In this document: positions 1-7,922 of the stretch, piece by piece | Layout: each line of letters starts with the position of its first letter | Numbering within the stretch: the stretch's first letter is position 1 | Source of the DNA: Morganella morganii | GTDB lineage: Bacteria; Pseudomonadota; Gammaproteobacteria; Enterobacterales; Enterobacteriaceae | NCBI RefSeq assembly: GCF_019243775.1 | Contig: NZ_CP069157.1 | Span: 1,612,001-1,676,000 of the forward strand | Direction: 5' to 3' | DNA: 64,000 bases | Position numbers and translations under genes: made by a program | The notes under the pieces: model-generated | The model's input: the letters and a program-made list of their open reading frames with translations, nothing else | Told to the model about the DNA's origin: nothing | Databases searched by the model: none

Positions 1-1
1 C

Positions 2-940
2 ATTGTGGTGGAGCACTTCCAGCGTTTCTCAGGTGAAGATGCCCAGCACGCCTCGCCGGTCTGGTACTACATCCCGGTGATCCTGCTCGGTTGCCTGCCG
101 TGGCTGGCGTTACTGCCCGGCGCATTGTTTAAAGGCTGGAAAGAGCGGCGCAATAATCCGCCGATGTTTTTCCTGTTCTGCTGGTTTGTTGCCCCGTTCC
201 TGCTGTTCAGTATTGCCAAAGGTAAACTGCCGACCTATATGCTGCCGCTGATGGCACCGCTGGCTGTGATGATTGCCAAATACGGCGTTGACTGTGTGCG
301 TAAACACCGGATGAAAGCATTACAGGCGAACGGTATTCTGAACCTGACCTTTGGTGCAGTGGCGGTCGCCGGGCTGATCGTTGCCAGTTATCTGGTGAAA
401 AAACCAATCTATCAGCCGGATGAATGGTCCAAAGTGGTACTGGGCATTGTCGCCTTTACTATCTGGGGCATAATCGGGTATCTCTGTTATCTGCTGAAAG
501 CAAAACACTGGCTGTGGGCGGCTTCCTGCTCACTGGTGATCAGTCTGACATTCGGCAGCGCGGTGCCTGATCGTTCCGTGGATTCCAAACTGCCGCAGGC
601 GTTTATCCGCCAGAATATGACTGATCTGGAAAAAAGTCCGTTTATTGTCAGTAACAGTGTCGGCATCGGTGCCGGGCTGGCCTGGGAACTGAAACGCGGT
701 GATATTTATCTGCTGAATAATTCCGGTGAGCTGACTTACGGCCTGAAATATCCGGACAGCGAATACCGGTTGCTGAATGATGCGACGTTCGCTGACTGGC
801 TGGCGGAAACCCGCAAAAAAGGGCAGGTCGCACTACTGGTAACAGATAAAAATGACACCTACGATGCCAAACTGCCGCCGGCGGACAAACGGACTGAAAA
901 CAGCCGGATGACCCTCTATATCTATGATAAACAGCCATAA
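2..940 (+). CDS. arnT: ArnT, undecaprenyl phosphate-L-Ara4N:lipid A transferase, C-terminal part
   Basis: The reading frame is open from the first bases, so the gene starts before the window; 312 residues are visible. ArnT is an inner-membrane glycosyltransferase that moves 4-amino-4-deoxy-L-arabinose from undecaprenyl phosphate to lipid A and so lowers binding of polymyxins. The visible part has several hydrophobic segments and the conserved stretch FSIAKGKLPTYMLP, followed by the soluble C-terminal domain (VGIGAGLAWELKRGDIYL). It lines up along its whole length with the second ArnT at 1884-3581. arnE begins 3 bp after the stop, as expected at the end of an arn operon. Only the N-terminal catalytic half is out of view. 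Confidence 0.93.
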   Translation: MVVEHFQRFSGEDAQHASPVWYYIPVILLGCLPWLALLPGALFKGWKERRNNPPMFFLFCWFVAPFLLFSIAKGKLPTYMLPLMAPLAVMIAKYGVDCVRKHRMKALQANGILNLTFGAVAVAGLIVASYLVKKPIYQPDEWSKVVLGIVAFTIWGIIGYLCYLLKAKHWLWAASCSLVISLTFGSAVPDRSVDSKLPQAFIRQNMTDLEKSPFIVSNSVGIGAGLAWELKRGDIYLLNNSGELTYGLKYPDSEYRLLNDATFADWLAETRKKGQVALLVTDKNDTYDAKLPPADKRTENSRMTLYIYDKQP

Positions 941-943
941 GGT

Positions 944-1297
944 GTGATGGTGTTCGGGCAAATTGTTTTACTGATTATTGTCAGTTTTCTTACCTGCGGC
1001 GGCCAGATCTGCCAGAAACAGGCGGTGGATGTCTGGCAGGCGGCGCAGGAAAATGCAAAACGCAGAGGCCTGTACTGGCTGGCGCTGGCGGTGTTTCTGC
1101 TTGGCCTGGGGATGCTGCTGTGGCTGAAACTCCTGCAGGTGATGCCGCTGAATATCGCTTATCCGATGCTGAGTATCAACTTTGTGGTAGTCACCCTGGT
1201 GGCACAGTTTTTATACGGTGAGCGGGTGACCCGCAAGCACTGGTGCGGTGTGGCCGCGATTGTCACCGGCGTGATTCTGATGGGAGCGGGACACTGA
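944..1297 (+). CDS. arnE: ArnE, L-Ara4N-phosphoundecaprenol flippase subunit
   Basis: A small multidrug resistance-like membrane protein of about 117 residues with four hydrophobic segments. ArnE and ArnF together flip undecaprenyl phosphate-L-Ara4N across the inner membrane to deliver it to ArnT. The family stretch [17 protein letters not shown] is present in the third segment. The start is GTG at 944 or ATG at 947, only 3-6 bp after arnT, so translation is probably coupled. Its stop overlaps the arnF start by one base (TGATG). It belongs to the arn operon entering from the left. Confidence 0.92.
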   Translation: MMVFGQIVLLIIVSFLTCGGQICQKQAVDVWQAAQENAKRRGLYWLALAVFLLGLGMLLWLKLLQVMPLNIAYPMLSINFVVVTLVAQFLYGERVTRKHWCGVAAIVTGVILMGAGH

Positions 1298-1689
1298 TGC
1301 GCGGATATCTCTGGGTGCTCGGCAGTGTGCTGTTTGTCACCGCCGCTCAGCTGCTGCTGAAACTGGGCGTGACACAATTACCCGATATTGCACTGAGCTC
1401 ACAATGGCTGGATATCCGCTGGCTGTTATCTCAGTGGCAGCCGTTTGCAGTCGTTTTCGCCGGATTGGCGGGGTATGTTCTGTCAATGGTGTGCTGGCTG
1501 CTCGCGCTGCGGGATTTGCCGCTTAATAAAGCCTATCCGCTTATCAGTCTGAGCTATGTGTTTGTCTATCTGCTGGCTGCCTTTCTGCCCTGGTTTAATG
1601 AAGGTGTGTCGCTGATAAAAAGCATCGGTATTATTTTTATTCTGTTTGGTGTGCGTCTGATCCACAGCAAAGAGAAGCCGGCCGCATAG
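1297..1689 (+). CDS. arnF: ArnF, L-Ara4N-phosphoundecaprenol flippase subunit
   Basis: Partner subunit of ArnE, 130 residues, with four hydrophobic segments and the matching family motif LPLNKAYPLISLSYVFVY. I start it at ATG 1297 ([13 protein letters not shown]), which overlaps the arnE stop, rather than at the longer upstream open frame, whose extra residues are arginine-rich and not family-like. The protein ends in a basic tail (HSKEKPAA). It is the last gene of the operon proper. A weak hairpin (1696-1722) follows, without a T-run. Confidence 0.92.
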   Translation: MRGYLWVLGSVLFVTAAQLLLKLGVTQLPDIALSSQWLDIRWLLSQWQPFAVVFAGLAGYVLSMVCWLLALRDLPLNKAYPLISLSYVFVYLLAAFLPWFNEGVSLIKSIGIIFILFGVRLIHSKEKPAA

Positions 1690-1883
1690 TCACGGGGCGG
1701 TTTACTGTTTTATTAAGCCGCCATTAACCGTTAAGCCTGAATTAATCCTCCCTTTTATTCTTTCTTGTATAACAAAAATATCCTGTTCTTCCGTGAATTA
1801 TTCTGCAGGGCTCTGGTCTTAATGGAAGTAACAGAGATGGTTACCTTATTGTTATAAAATTGTATCCTTGTCCGGAGGTTATA

Positions 1884-3581
1884 TTGGACGTTAACAGCCG
1901 TAAGTCCGCGTTTAATGTGGCGTATCCGTCTGCCGCAATGTGGGCTGTGTTATTTCTGTTGTTTATTGCAGTGACCTATTTTATTCCTTTGGAATTCCGT
2001 GCGTTATGGCAGCCGGATGAAACCCGCTATGCGGAAATAAGCCGGGAAATGCTGGCTGACGGCAACTGGGTGGTGCCGCATCTGCTGGATATCCGCTATT
2101 TTGAAAAACCGGTGGCGGGTTACTGGGTAAATAACATCAGTCAGATGCTGTTCGGTCACACACAATTTGCAGTGCGTTTTGGTGTCCTGTTCTCGACGAT
2201 GATCAGCACATTGCTGGTTTACCGGCTGGCAATGAAAATGTGGGATGAGAAAGTCATCGCCCGTACAGCGGCCTTCCTGTATGCCAGTATGTTACTGGTG
2301 CTTGCTCTCGGAACCTACAGTACGCTGGATCCGATTCTGACCATGTGGGTCACACTGGTGATTTACCTCAGTTATGGCCTGACTACCGCACAGTCACGCC
2401 GTGCATTGCTGGGCTACTGGATCACCTTCGGGCTGGCCTGCGGCATGGCGCTGATGACAAAAGGCTTTCTGGCATTGGTGCTGCCTGTTATTGCACTGAT
2501 ACCGGTGCATATTTTCTACCATCGCTTTAAAACCATGCTCTGTTATTGCTGGGCGGGAATTGCGGCTGCCGGGCTTATCACGCTGCCGTGGGCGCTGGCG
2601 ATATATCATGCCGAGCCCGATTTCTGGCGCTATTTTGTGATGGTTGAGCATATCCAGCGTTTTATGAGTAAAGAGGCGCAAAACCTCTCGCCGTTCTGGT
2701 TCTTTATTCCGATTCTGTTTGCCGGTGTTTTACCCTGGAGTGGTTTTTTATTCGGGGCATTAAAACAGGGCTGGCAACAGCGCCGTGAAAATAAGCCATT
2801 ATTCTTCCTGTTGTGCTGGACAGTATTACCGTTCTTATTTTTCAGTATCGCCAAAGGAAAATTACTGACCTATATTCTGCCGGTTATTGCACCACTGACG
2901 ATCCTGATGGCAGCGTATATCCATACTCTGATTAAGAAACAAGCCGTTTCAATCTTTAAACTGAACGCGGTGATCAATATTATTTTTGGCGGTTGCGCCG
3001 TTATTGCCCTGCTGGTAATCAATAATCTGGAAAATACCCTGGTGTATTCTGCCGCTGAGCGCGGTAAATTTATCGGCGCCATTGCGATTTTCCTGTTCTG
3101 GATTGTGGTTTCAGCGCTAACCCTGATAAAAGGGTGCCGCTACTGGATGCTCGCGGCATTTTGTACCGTGGCGATCAGTTTATCAGTCAGCTCACTGTTA
3201 CCGGAGCGGACTGAACGGGCAAACTTACCGCAGATCTTTATTCAGAAGAATGCCGCATTGCTGAAAGATGCCCGTTATATTCTGGTCAATAGTGTTGGCA
3301 TCGGTACATCAGCAGCATGGGAATTGCAGCGCAGTGATATTTATATGTTTGATCGCCCGGGAGAACTGAAATACGGGCTGAGTGACTTATATCCGGATAC
3401 CCGGGAAAGGTTCATTTCGCATGATGATTTCGAATCCTGGCTGAAAAATGCTCGTAAAACCGGTAATGTTGCGCTGATTCTGCGTGATCGTCACGGGGTG
3501 GATGAGAACGATGTCTCACCGGCCGATGAAATGGTCACTGATGAAAACCTGACATTACTGTATTACCGGAAAATGCCTTAA
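1884..3581 (+). CDS. Second ArnT-type lipid A aminoarabinose transferase
   Basis: A full-length GT83-family glycosyltransferase of 565 residues, paralogous to the arnT just upstream. It shows the N-terminal periplasmic motif WQPDETRYAEISREM (acidic residues needed for catalysis in ArnT), many membrane segments, and the FSIAKGKLLTYILP stretch shared with copy 1. I place the start at TTG 1884 because CGGAGG (1873-1878) sits 5 bp upstream; the frame stays open to a TTG at 1860 that lacks a ribosome site. The gene lies 194 bp after arnF, so it may have its own promoter. Copies 1 and 2 clearly diverge (FSGEDAQHASP against FMSKEAQNLSP), so this is an old duplication or an acquired homolog. Whether it uses the same donor and acceptor cannot be told. 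Confidence 0.88.
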   Translation: MDVNSRKSAFNVAYPSAAMWAVLFLLFIAVTYFIPLEFRALWQPDETRYAEISREMLADGNWVVPHLLDIRYFEKPVAGYWVNNISQMLFGHTQFAVRFGVLFSTMISTLLVYRLAMKMWDEKVIARTAAFLYASMLLVLALGTYSTLDPILTMWVTLVIYLSYGLTTAQSRRALLGYWITFGLACGMALMTKGFLALVLPVIALIPVHIFYHRFKTMLCYCWAGIAAAGLITLPWALAIYHAEPDFWRYFVMVEHIQRFMSKEAQNLSPFWFFIPILFAGVLPWSGFLFGALKQGWQQRRENKPLFFLLCWTVLPFLFFSIAKGKLLTYILPVIAPLTILMAAYIHTLIKKQAVSIFKLNAVINIIFGGCAVIALLVINNLENTLVYSAAERGKFIGAIAIFLFWIVVSALTLIKGCRYWMLAAFCTVAISLSVSSLLPERTERANLPQIFIQKNAALLKDARYILVNSVGIGTSAAWELQRSDIYMFDRPGELKYGLSDLYPDTRERFISHDDFESWLKNARKTGNVALILRDRHGVDENDVSPADEMVTDENLTLLYYRKMP

Positions 3582-3672
3582 CATCCGGTAAAATACGGCA
3601 AATATTGACTTTCACCCGCAGATATTAATACAGTAATGCGGGTTGAAGGTCTGCCGCACCGGGGATAATACA

Positions 3673-4158
3673 ATGAAAATCATATTCCGTTCTCTGCTTT
3701 TTATCTGCGTATTAGCCGTTGTCGGCTGTTCATCAACGCCGCGTAAATATCATGCACCGCCGATCAAAACAGAATTATCGGACCCGATTATGGTGATTGC
3801 CCAGTTGCGGGAACAATTATCGCAATGGTACGGTACGCCATATCATTACGGCGGAATGGATTTAAACGGCATTGATTGTTCCGGTTTCGTCTACCGGACA
3901 TTTAATGACCGCTTCGCTATTTCTCTGCCGCGCACCACCAAAGCGCAGACAACCTACGGCACCCGGATCGATGTTGAGGATTTACAGCCCGGTGACCTGG
4001 TATTCTTTAAAACCGGCGGTGGCGAGAACGGGTTACATGTCGGCATTTATGATTCTGACCGTGCCTTTATTCATGCCTCGACCAGCAAAGGTGTGATGCG
4101 TTCCAGCCTGGATAACGTTTACTGGAAAAAAGTCTTCTGGCAGGCGCGCAGACTTTAA
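3673..4158 (+). CDS. nlpC: NlpC/P60 lipoprotein endopeptidase
   Basis: A secreted lipoprotein of 161 residues: an N-terminal hydrophobic segment ends in the lipobox VVGC with Cys19 as lipid site, followed by an NlpC/P60 domain. Catalytic residues visible are Cys69 in IDCSGFVYR, His122 in LHVGIY and His134 in FIHAS. The family cuts peptidoglycan stem peptides. I use ATG 3673 because it opens directly onto the signal sequence MKIIFRSLLFICVLAVVG; an upstream in-frame start at 3643 would add ten polar residues. In E. coli nlpC lies near the aroH/ppsA region, so the position fits. Confidence 0.85.
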   Translation: MKIIFRSLLFICVLAVVGCSSTPRKYHAPPIKTELSDPIMVIAQLREQLSQWYGTPYHYGGMDLNGIDCSGFVYRTFNDRFAISLPRTTKAQTTYGTRIDVEDLQPGDLVFFKTGGGENGLHVGIYDSDRAFIHASTSKGVMRSSLDNVYWKKVFWQARRL

Positions 4159-4214
4159 AATCACCGGGATAAATATGCTATCTTATCGGCAGCCTATTTT
4201 TTCCGGGGGACAAC

Positions 4215-5231
4215 ATGTCGTCACTTCGTCTTTTTATTTCTGATTCCTTTGATCCGTGGTTTAACCTTGCCGTTGAAGAGTGTATTTTCCGGCAGATGCC
4301 TGCTGACCAGCGCGTGCTGTTTTTATGGCGCAATAATGACACCGTGGTTATCGGCCGGGCACAAAACCCGTGGAAGGAATGTAATACCCGCAAAATGGAA
4401 TCTGACCATATTAAATTAGCCCGGCGCAGTAGTGGCGGCGGGGCGGTATTCCACGATAAGGGAAATACGAATTTCACCTTTATGGCCGGGAAACCGGAAT
4501 ATGACAAAACGGTTTCCACCAATATTATTCTCAGCGGCTTATCCCGGCTCGGCATTTCGGTATCGGCATCCGGCCGTAATGATTTGGTGGTTAACTGCGA
4601 AGACGGTGAGCGGAAAATTTCCGGCTCGGCATACCGGGAAACCAAAGATCGCGGCTTCCATCACGGCACGGTATTAATTAATGCGGATTTAAGCCGTCTG
4701 GCGGATTATCTCAATCCGGATCCGAAGAAATTGCAGGCCAAAGGGATCACTTCTGTCCGCTCGCGGGTGACCAATCTGACGGAAATTATTCCCGGGATTG
4801 ACCATGAGCAGGTGTGCGAAGCGATTAAAGCTGCGTTCTTCGACTATTACGGCGAAAAGGCAGAGGCGGAACTGATTTCACCGGATTCACTTCCTGATCT
4901 GCCGGGATTTGCCGAGACCTTTGCCAGACAGAGCAGCTGGGACTGGAATTTCGGCAATGCACCGGCCTTCAGCCATCTGCTGGATACCCGCTTTAAATGG
5001 GGCGGGATTGAACTGCATTTTGATGTGGAGCGCGGCATGATCAGCCGGGCGCAGATTTTTACTGACAGCCTTGACCCGGCCCCGCTGGAGCAACTGGCAC
5101 AACTGCTGACCGGTCAGCGGTACAGCGCTGATGCTGTAACGGTGGTATTCACTGAGCTGATGGCCGGTTATCCGGACATGCACGATGAGCTAATTCAGTT
5201 GCGGGACTGGTTGGTGGCAGAGCTTCAGTAA
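4215..5231 (+). CDS. lplA: Lipoate-protein ligase A
   Basis: A cytoplasmic ligase of 338 residues, the same length as E. coli LplA. It activates free lipoate with ATP and attaches it to lipoyl domains of 2-oxoacid dehydrogenases and GcvH. The lipoyl-AMP loop [12 protein letters not shown] is at residues 70-81, followed by NTNFTFM and the ISGSAYRE segment that carries further binding residues; a C-terminal accessory domain completes the protein. A purine-rich CGGGGGA run precedes the ATG. It stands alone, transcribed with its neighbours nlpC and sodC but separated from them by 56-78 bp gaps. Confidence 0.93.
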   Translation: MSSLRLFISDSFDPWFNLAVEECIFRQMPADQRVLFLWRNNDTVVIGRAQNPWKECNTRKMESDHIKLARRSSGGGAVFHDKGNTNFTFMAGKPEYDKTVSTNIILSGLSRLGISVSASGRNDLVVNCEDGERKISGSAYRETKDRGFHHGTVLINADLSRLADYLNPDPKKLQAKGITSVRSRVTNLTEIIPGIDHEQVCEAIKAAFFDYYGEKAEAELISPDSLPDLPGFAETFARQSSWDWNFGNAPAFSHLLDTRFKWGGIELHFDVERGMISRAQIFTDSLDPAPLEQLAQLLTGQRYSADAVTVVFTELMAGYPDMHDELIQLRDWLVAELQ

Positions 5232-5309
5232 AATATGCCGTTAATCTGAAAGACAATCCGGGTCGGTGCCGTAGGATAGGTGAGGAATAATAAACTGAAG
5301 GAGCATATG

Positions 5310-5834
5310 ATGAAAAAACTCATTCCGTTGTTAATCCTGATGGGGGCATCAACCTCCCTGGCTGCAACTGAGCGCGTTACCCTGCATGAAGCGACAGAAA
5401 AAGGTGCCGGTAAGGTTATCGGCACTATTGATATTCAGGAAACGGATTATGGTTTGCTGTTTACACCGGCGCTGAATGGGTTACCGCCGGGCGTGCACGG
5501 GTTTCACATCCACGAAAATCCGTCCTGTGATGCTGCAGAGAAAGAGGGTAAACCGGTACCTGCCCTGGCCGCAGGCGGCCATTTTGACCCGGCAGGTACA
5601 AAAGTTCATGCCGGGCCATATGCTGACGGCCATTTGGGCGATTTGCCGGCACTGTATGTGACTGATGACGGGAAAGCGACCACGCAGGTGCTGGCACCAC
5701 GCCTTAAAAAACTCAGAGAGATCAAAGGGCATGCCATTATGGTTCATGCGGGCGGTGACAATCATTCAGATTCACCGGCACCATTAGGTGGTGGCGGCGC
5801 TCGGATTGCCTGCGGCGTGATAGCAGCAGAATAA
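5310..5834 (+). CDS. sodC: Periplasmic Cu/Zn superoxide dismutase
   Basis: 174 residues with a Sec signal peptide ([19 protein letters not shown], cleavage after AA near residue 19). It converts superoxide to peroxide in the periplasm. Copper and zinc ligands are visible: [13 protein letters not shown] (His66, His68), [12 protein letters not shown] (His91, His100), and the late [10 protein letters not shown], with a Cys73/late Cys pair in [10 protein letters not shown]. The start is the second ATG of an ATG-ATG pair, because AAGGAG (5298-5303) lies 6 bp before it. In E. coli sodC lies near slyA; here it is beside lplA. Confidence 0.94.
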   Translation: MKKLIPLLILMGASTSLAATERVTLHEATEKGAGKVIGTIDIQETDYGLLFTPALNGLPPGVHGFHIHENPSCDAAEKEGKPVPALAAGGHFDPAGTKVHAGPYADGHLGDLPALYVTDDGKATTQVLAPRLKKLREIKGHAIMVHAGGDNHSDSPAPLGGGGARIACGVIAAE

Positions 5835-5879
5835 AAAATATCCCCGTTTGGCCGGTTGCGGCAGGCGGGGATATTTTTT
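5833..5879. terminator. Bidirectional terminator between sodC and the AraC-type regulator
   Basis: A 14-bp perfect inverted repeat: the left arm ends in TATCCCCG (5833-5846) and the right arm CGGGGATATTTTTT is at 5866-5879. A T-run lies on the right and an A-run on the left, so it can stop both convergent genes. Confidence 0.85.
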
Positions 5880-5886
5880 CAGCTGT

Positions 5887-6255
5887 TTAGTGTGAACCGC
5901 ACTCCATAAAACAGCGCGGTTCCGGCAACTGACCGTGATCACGGAATTTTGCCGGTGTGGTATTGAAATGTTTTTTAAAGATGCGGGTAAAGGTTGCCTG
6001 TGAGCTGAAGCCATACTGCAACGCGATATCCAGAATAGACATATCGTTATCGCGCAGAGATTTAGCTGCTTCCAGCAGGCGGCGCTTACGGACATACTCA
6101 CCTAATGTGCATCCCTTGATATCTTTGAAAATACGCTGGAGATGCCATTTTGAATAACCGCTCTTATCCGCAATAGTATCAATCTTGATCCCTTCATTGC
6201 GCTGTAACTGGGTTTCCAGCCATTTGATAATATCGTTCACTACACTTTCTGACAT
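5887..6255 (-). CDS. MarA/SoxS/PqrA-type AraC-family transcriptional activator
   Basis: A one-domain activator of 122 residues with two helix-turn-helix units and no ligand domain. Landmarks are SGYSKWHLQRIFK in the first unit and YGFSSQATFTRIFKKHFNTTP in the second, both diagnostic of the MarA/SoxS/Rob/RamA/PqrA group. These proteins switch on efflux, porin-repression and redox-defence genes through marbox sites. The start is ATG 6255 because GGGAGG lies just upstream; an in-frame GTG at 6261 would overlap that site. The C-terminal tail beyond the second motif (about 17 residues, CFMECGSH at the end) is longer than in SoxS. No soxR or marR lies beside it, so the inducer is unknown. Confidence 0.88.
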   Translation of the reverse strand: MSESVVNDIIKWLETQLQRNEGIKIDTIADKSGYSKWHLQRIFKDIKGCTLGEYVRKRRLLEAAKSLRDNDMSILDIALQYGFSSQATFTRIFKKHFNTTPAKFRDHGQLPEPRCFMECGSH

Positions 6256-6344
6256 GTTCACCTCCCAAAATCGGGCTTACAATCTATAAATTTTAATAGT
6301 CACATATGTTATTAACCATATTTTATGAATTTTCCAAGAATTGT

Positions 6345-6360
6345 GTAGGCAAATCGTGCC
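6345..6360 (-). promoter_or_regulatory. Candidate marbox
   Basis: On the minus strand the sequence reads GGCACGATTTGCCTAC, which keeps the GCAC-N5-6-GCC spacing of a marbox (AYnGCACnnWnnRYYAAAY) but lacks the A-run. It lies about 90 bp upstream of the MarA-like start and could serve autoregulation or the divergent gene. Confidence 0.3.
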
Positions 6361-6369
6361 TTTCATGAT

Positions 6370-6384
6370 TGAGAATCATTATCA
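6370..6384. promoter_or_regulatory. Fur-box-like palindrome
   Basis: TGAGAATCATTATCA differs at one base from the 7-1-7 Fur core TGATAATNATTATCA. It lies in the divergent region between the MarA-like gene and the membrane protein gene, so either could be iron-regulated. Confidence 0.55.
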
Positions 6385-6431
6385 GACCAATAGATGAAAC
6401 CAATTGTTTTATTACCAGCATATAGCACCAT

Positions 6432-7124
6432 ATGTCACCAATTATAGTTTCAATATCGATAGAATCTTCCGACGATAAATATAATTCAGGATGGTTATGT
6501 CACAGCAATTTCGGTTTCTTTTTGGGGCAATGGGACGTTTTTTTTATGCTGGCACTGATTATGGCTGCCAGTACAGGTCTGTTGTTTGTTGATATTCTGG
6601 TTCTTAAGAATGATTTGGGTGAAGACTCGGTGACAGAAATTGTTGCTGAGGTGATGCTGCTGGCAGTGATTGTGCTGTTTTTCCGCAAAGGGCTGCGGGA
6701 GCCGGAGGACAGGGCGGGCTTTTTTCTGATAGCCGGATTTTTTGCCAGTATGCTGATCCGGGAATTGGATCAGATTTTTGACTATATTTCCCACGGGGCA
6801 TGGTTCTGGTTTGCTGTTCCGGTTTCACTGATTGCGATTATCTATGCTTTTCTGCATCCGCGCACGGCGGTTAACGGGCTGTACCGTTTTGTCTCTCATC
6901 CGGCATACGGCATGATGGTTACCGGTTTGCTGGTGGTGCTGGTTTTTTCCCGCCTGTTCGGTATGGGAATTTTATGGCGCGGTATGATGGGTGATGATTT
7001 TAACCGGCTGGCAAAAAACCTGGCCGAAGAAGGCTGTGAATTACTCGGCTACACCTTATGTCTGCTTTCGGCAATCATGTTTTGCCGCAAACAACGGGTT
7101 ACGGCAAAACCTGATCAACATTAA
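6432..7124 (+). CDS. Unrecognised polytopic membrane protein; 5' end probably frameshifted
   Basis: No family recognised. From about 6546 on the frame encodes a hydrophobic protein with five or six membrane segments (MLALIMAASTGLLFVDIL, AEVMLLAVIVLFF, AGFFLIAGFFA, WFAVPVSLIAIIYAF, MMVTGLLVVLVF, LLGYTLCLLSAIMF) and a short basic C-terminus. The intact frame from ATG 6432 has no ribosome site and its first 38 codons are polar and unlike the rest. A better start, ATG 6497 with AGGA 5 bp upstream, encodes MSQQFRFLFGAMGRFF and would run into the membrane part if the 8-T tract at 6538-6545 were one base shorter. The 3' end overlaps the convergent hmuV stop by 4 bp. A Fur-like box lies upstream. Confidence 0.6.
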   Translation: MSPIIVSISIESSDDKYNSGWLCHSNFGFFLGQWDVFFMLALIMAASTGLLFVDILVLKNDLGEDSVTEIVAEVMLLAVIVLFFRKGLREPEDRAGFFLIAGFFASMLIRELDQIFDYISHGAWFWFAVPVSLIAIIYAFLHPRTAVNGLYRFVSHPAYGMMVTGLLVVLVFSRLFGMGILWRGMMGDDFNRLAKNLAEEGCELLGYTLCLLSAIMFCRKQRVTAKPDQH

Positions 7125-7921
7125 GGTGCAAGTAACACAGATGTATTGCCGGTAAGCGGATGGCGGAGCGTTATCAGGTCTGCCTGATAAGTTTCCGCCA
7201 GTACCGTTTTTTGCAGCACCCCGGCCGGTGTTCCCTGACGGACAATGCGGCCGTTATTCAGCATTATGACGTGATCAGCATATAAAGAGGCCAGATTCAG
7301 GTCATGCAGAATGCAGAAGACCGCCAGGGAGGTTGCACTTACACGCTGTTTCAGCATCCGCATCAGGTGTTGCTGGTGATGAAGATCCAGTGCTGCAGTC
7401 GGTTCATCCAGTAATAACAGACGGGGGAGAGGCAGCGGACAGCTTAGTTGCATCAGCGCGCGCGCCAGATGAACCCGCTGTTGTTCACCTCCGGAAAGCT
7501 GATACCAGCGTTTCTCCAGCAGTGGTTCACAGGCCGTCAGGTGTATCACTTCATCTGTGGTTGCCTGTTGTGTGTATTCCCGGTGCAAATCCCCCAATGC
7601 AATAATATCTCTGACCCGGTAGGGGGCAGAGATAACACTTTGTTGTGTCATGACCGCCCTGATTTGTGCCAGTGCACCGGCAGACCAGGACGCCATTGGT
7701 TTTCCGCGCAGCATGATCTGACCGCTGTCACAGCGATAATAGCCGCTGAGTAAACGAAGAAAAGTTGATTTACCTGCGCCGTTCGGGCCGGTAACCGCAG
7801 TGATGGTTCCGCAGTGCAAAGTCAGGGAGATATCACTGACTACCGGCTGTCCGTGACGGGAAAAACTGACATTCTCTGCAACCAGCACCGGTGGCGGATT
7901 ATTGACGGTTATACGGGGCAT
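7121..7921 (-). CDS. hmuV: Heme ABC transporter ATP-binding protein HmuV
   Basis: 266-residue ATPase that drives heme import through HmuU. Walker A GPNGAGKST is at residues 45-53, the Q-loop in AVMTQQSV, the ABC signature LSGGEQQR at 142-149 and Walker B LLLLDEPT at about 168-175, then the switch histidine in ILHDLNLA. It is the last gene of hemP-hmuSTUV and begins one base after the hmuU stop. The closest relatives are the heme (Hmu/Chu/Shu) and vitamin B12 ATPases; the HmuS neighbour settles heme. Confidence 0.92.
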   Translation of the reverse strand: MPRITVNNPPPVLVAENVSFSRHGQPVVSDISLTLHCGTITAVTGPNGAGKSTFLRLLSGYYRCDSGQIMLRGKPMASWSAGALAQIRAVMTQQSVISAPYRVRDIIALGDLHREYTQQATTDEVIHLTACEPLLEKRWYQLSGGEQQRVHLARALMQLSCPLPLPRLLLLDEPTAALDLHHQQHLMRMLKQRVSATSLAVFCILHDLNLASLYADHVIMLNNGRIVRQGTPAGVLQKTVLAETYQADLITLRHPLTGNTSVLLAP

Positions 7922-7922
7922 A

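Noticed and set aside
1835-1856. GGTTAC-N5-TGTTAT resembling a PhoP box before the second arnT
   Set aside because: Each half matches only 4 of 6 positions and the second overlaps the likely -10, so the geometry is wrong.
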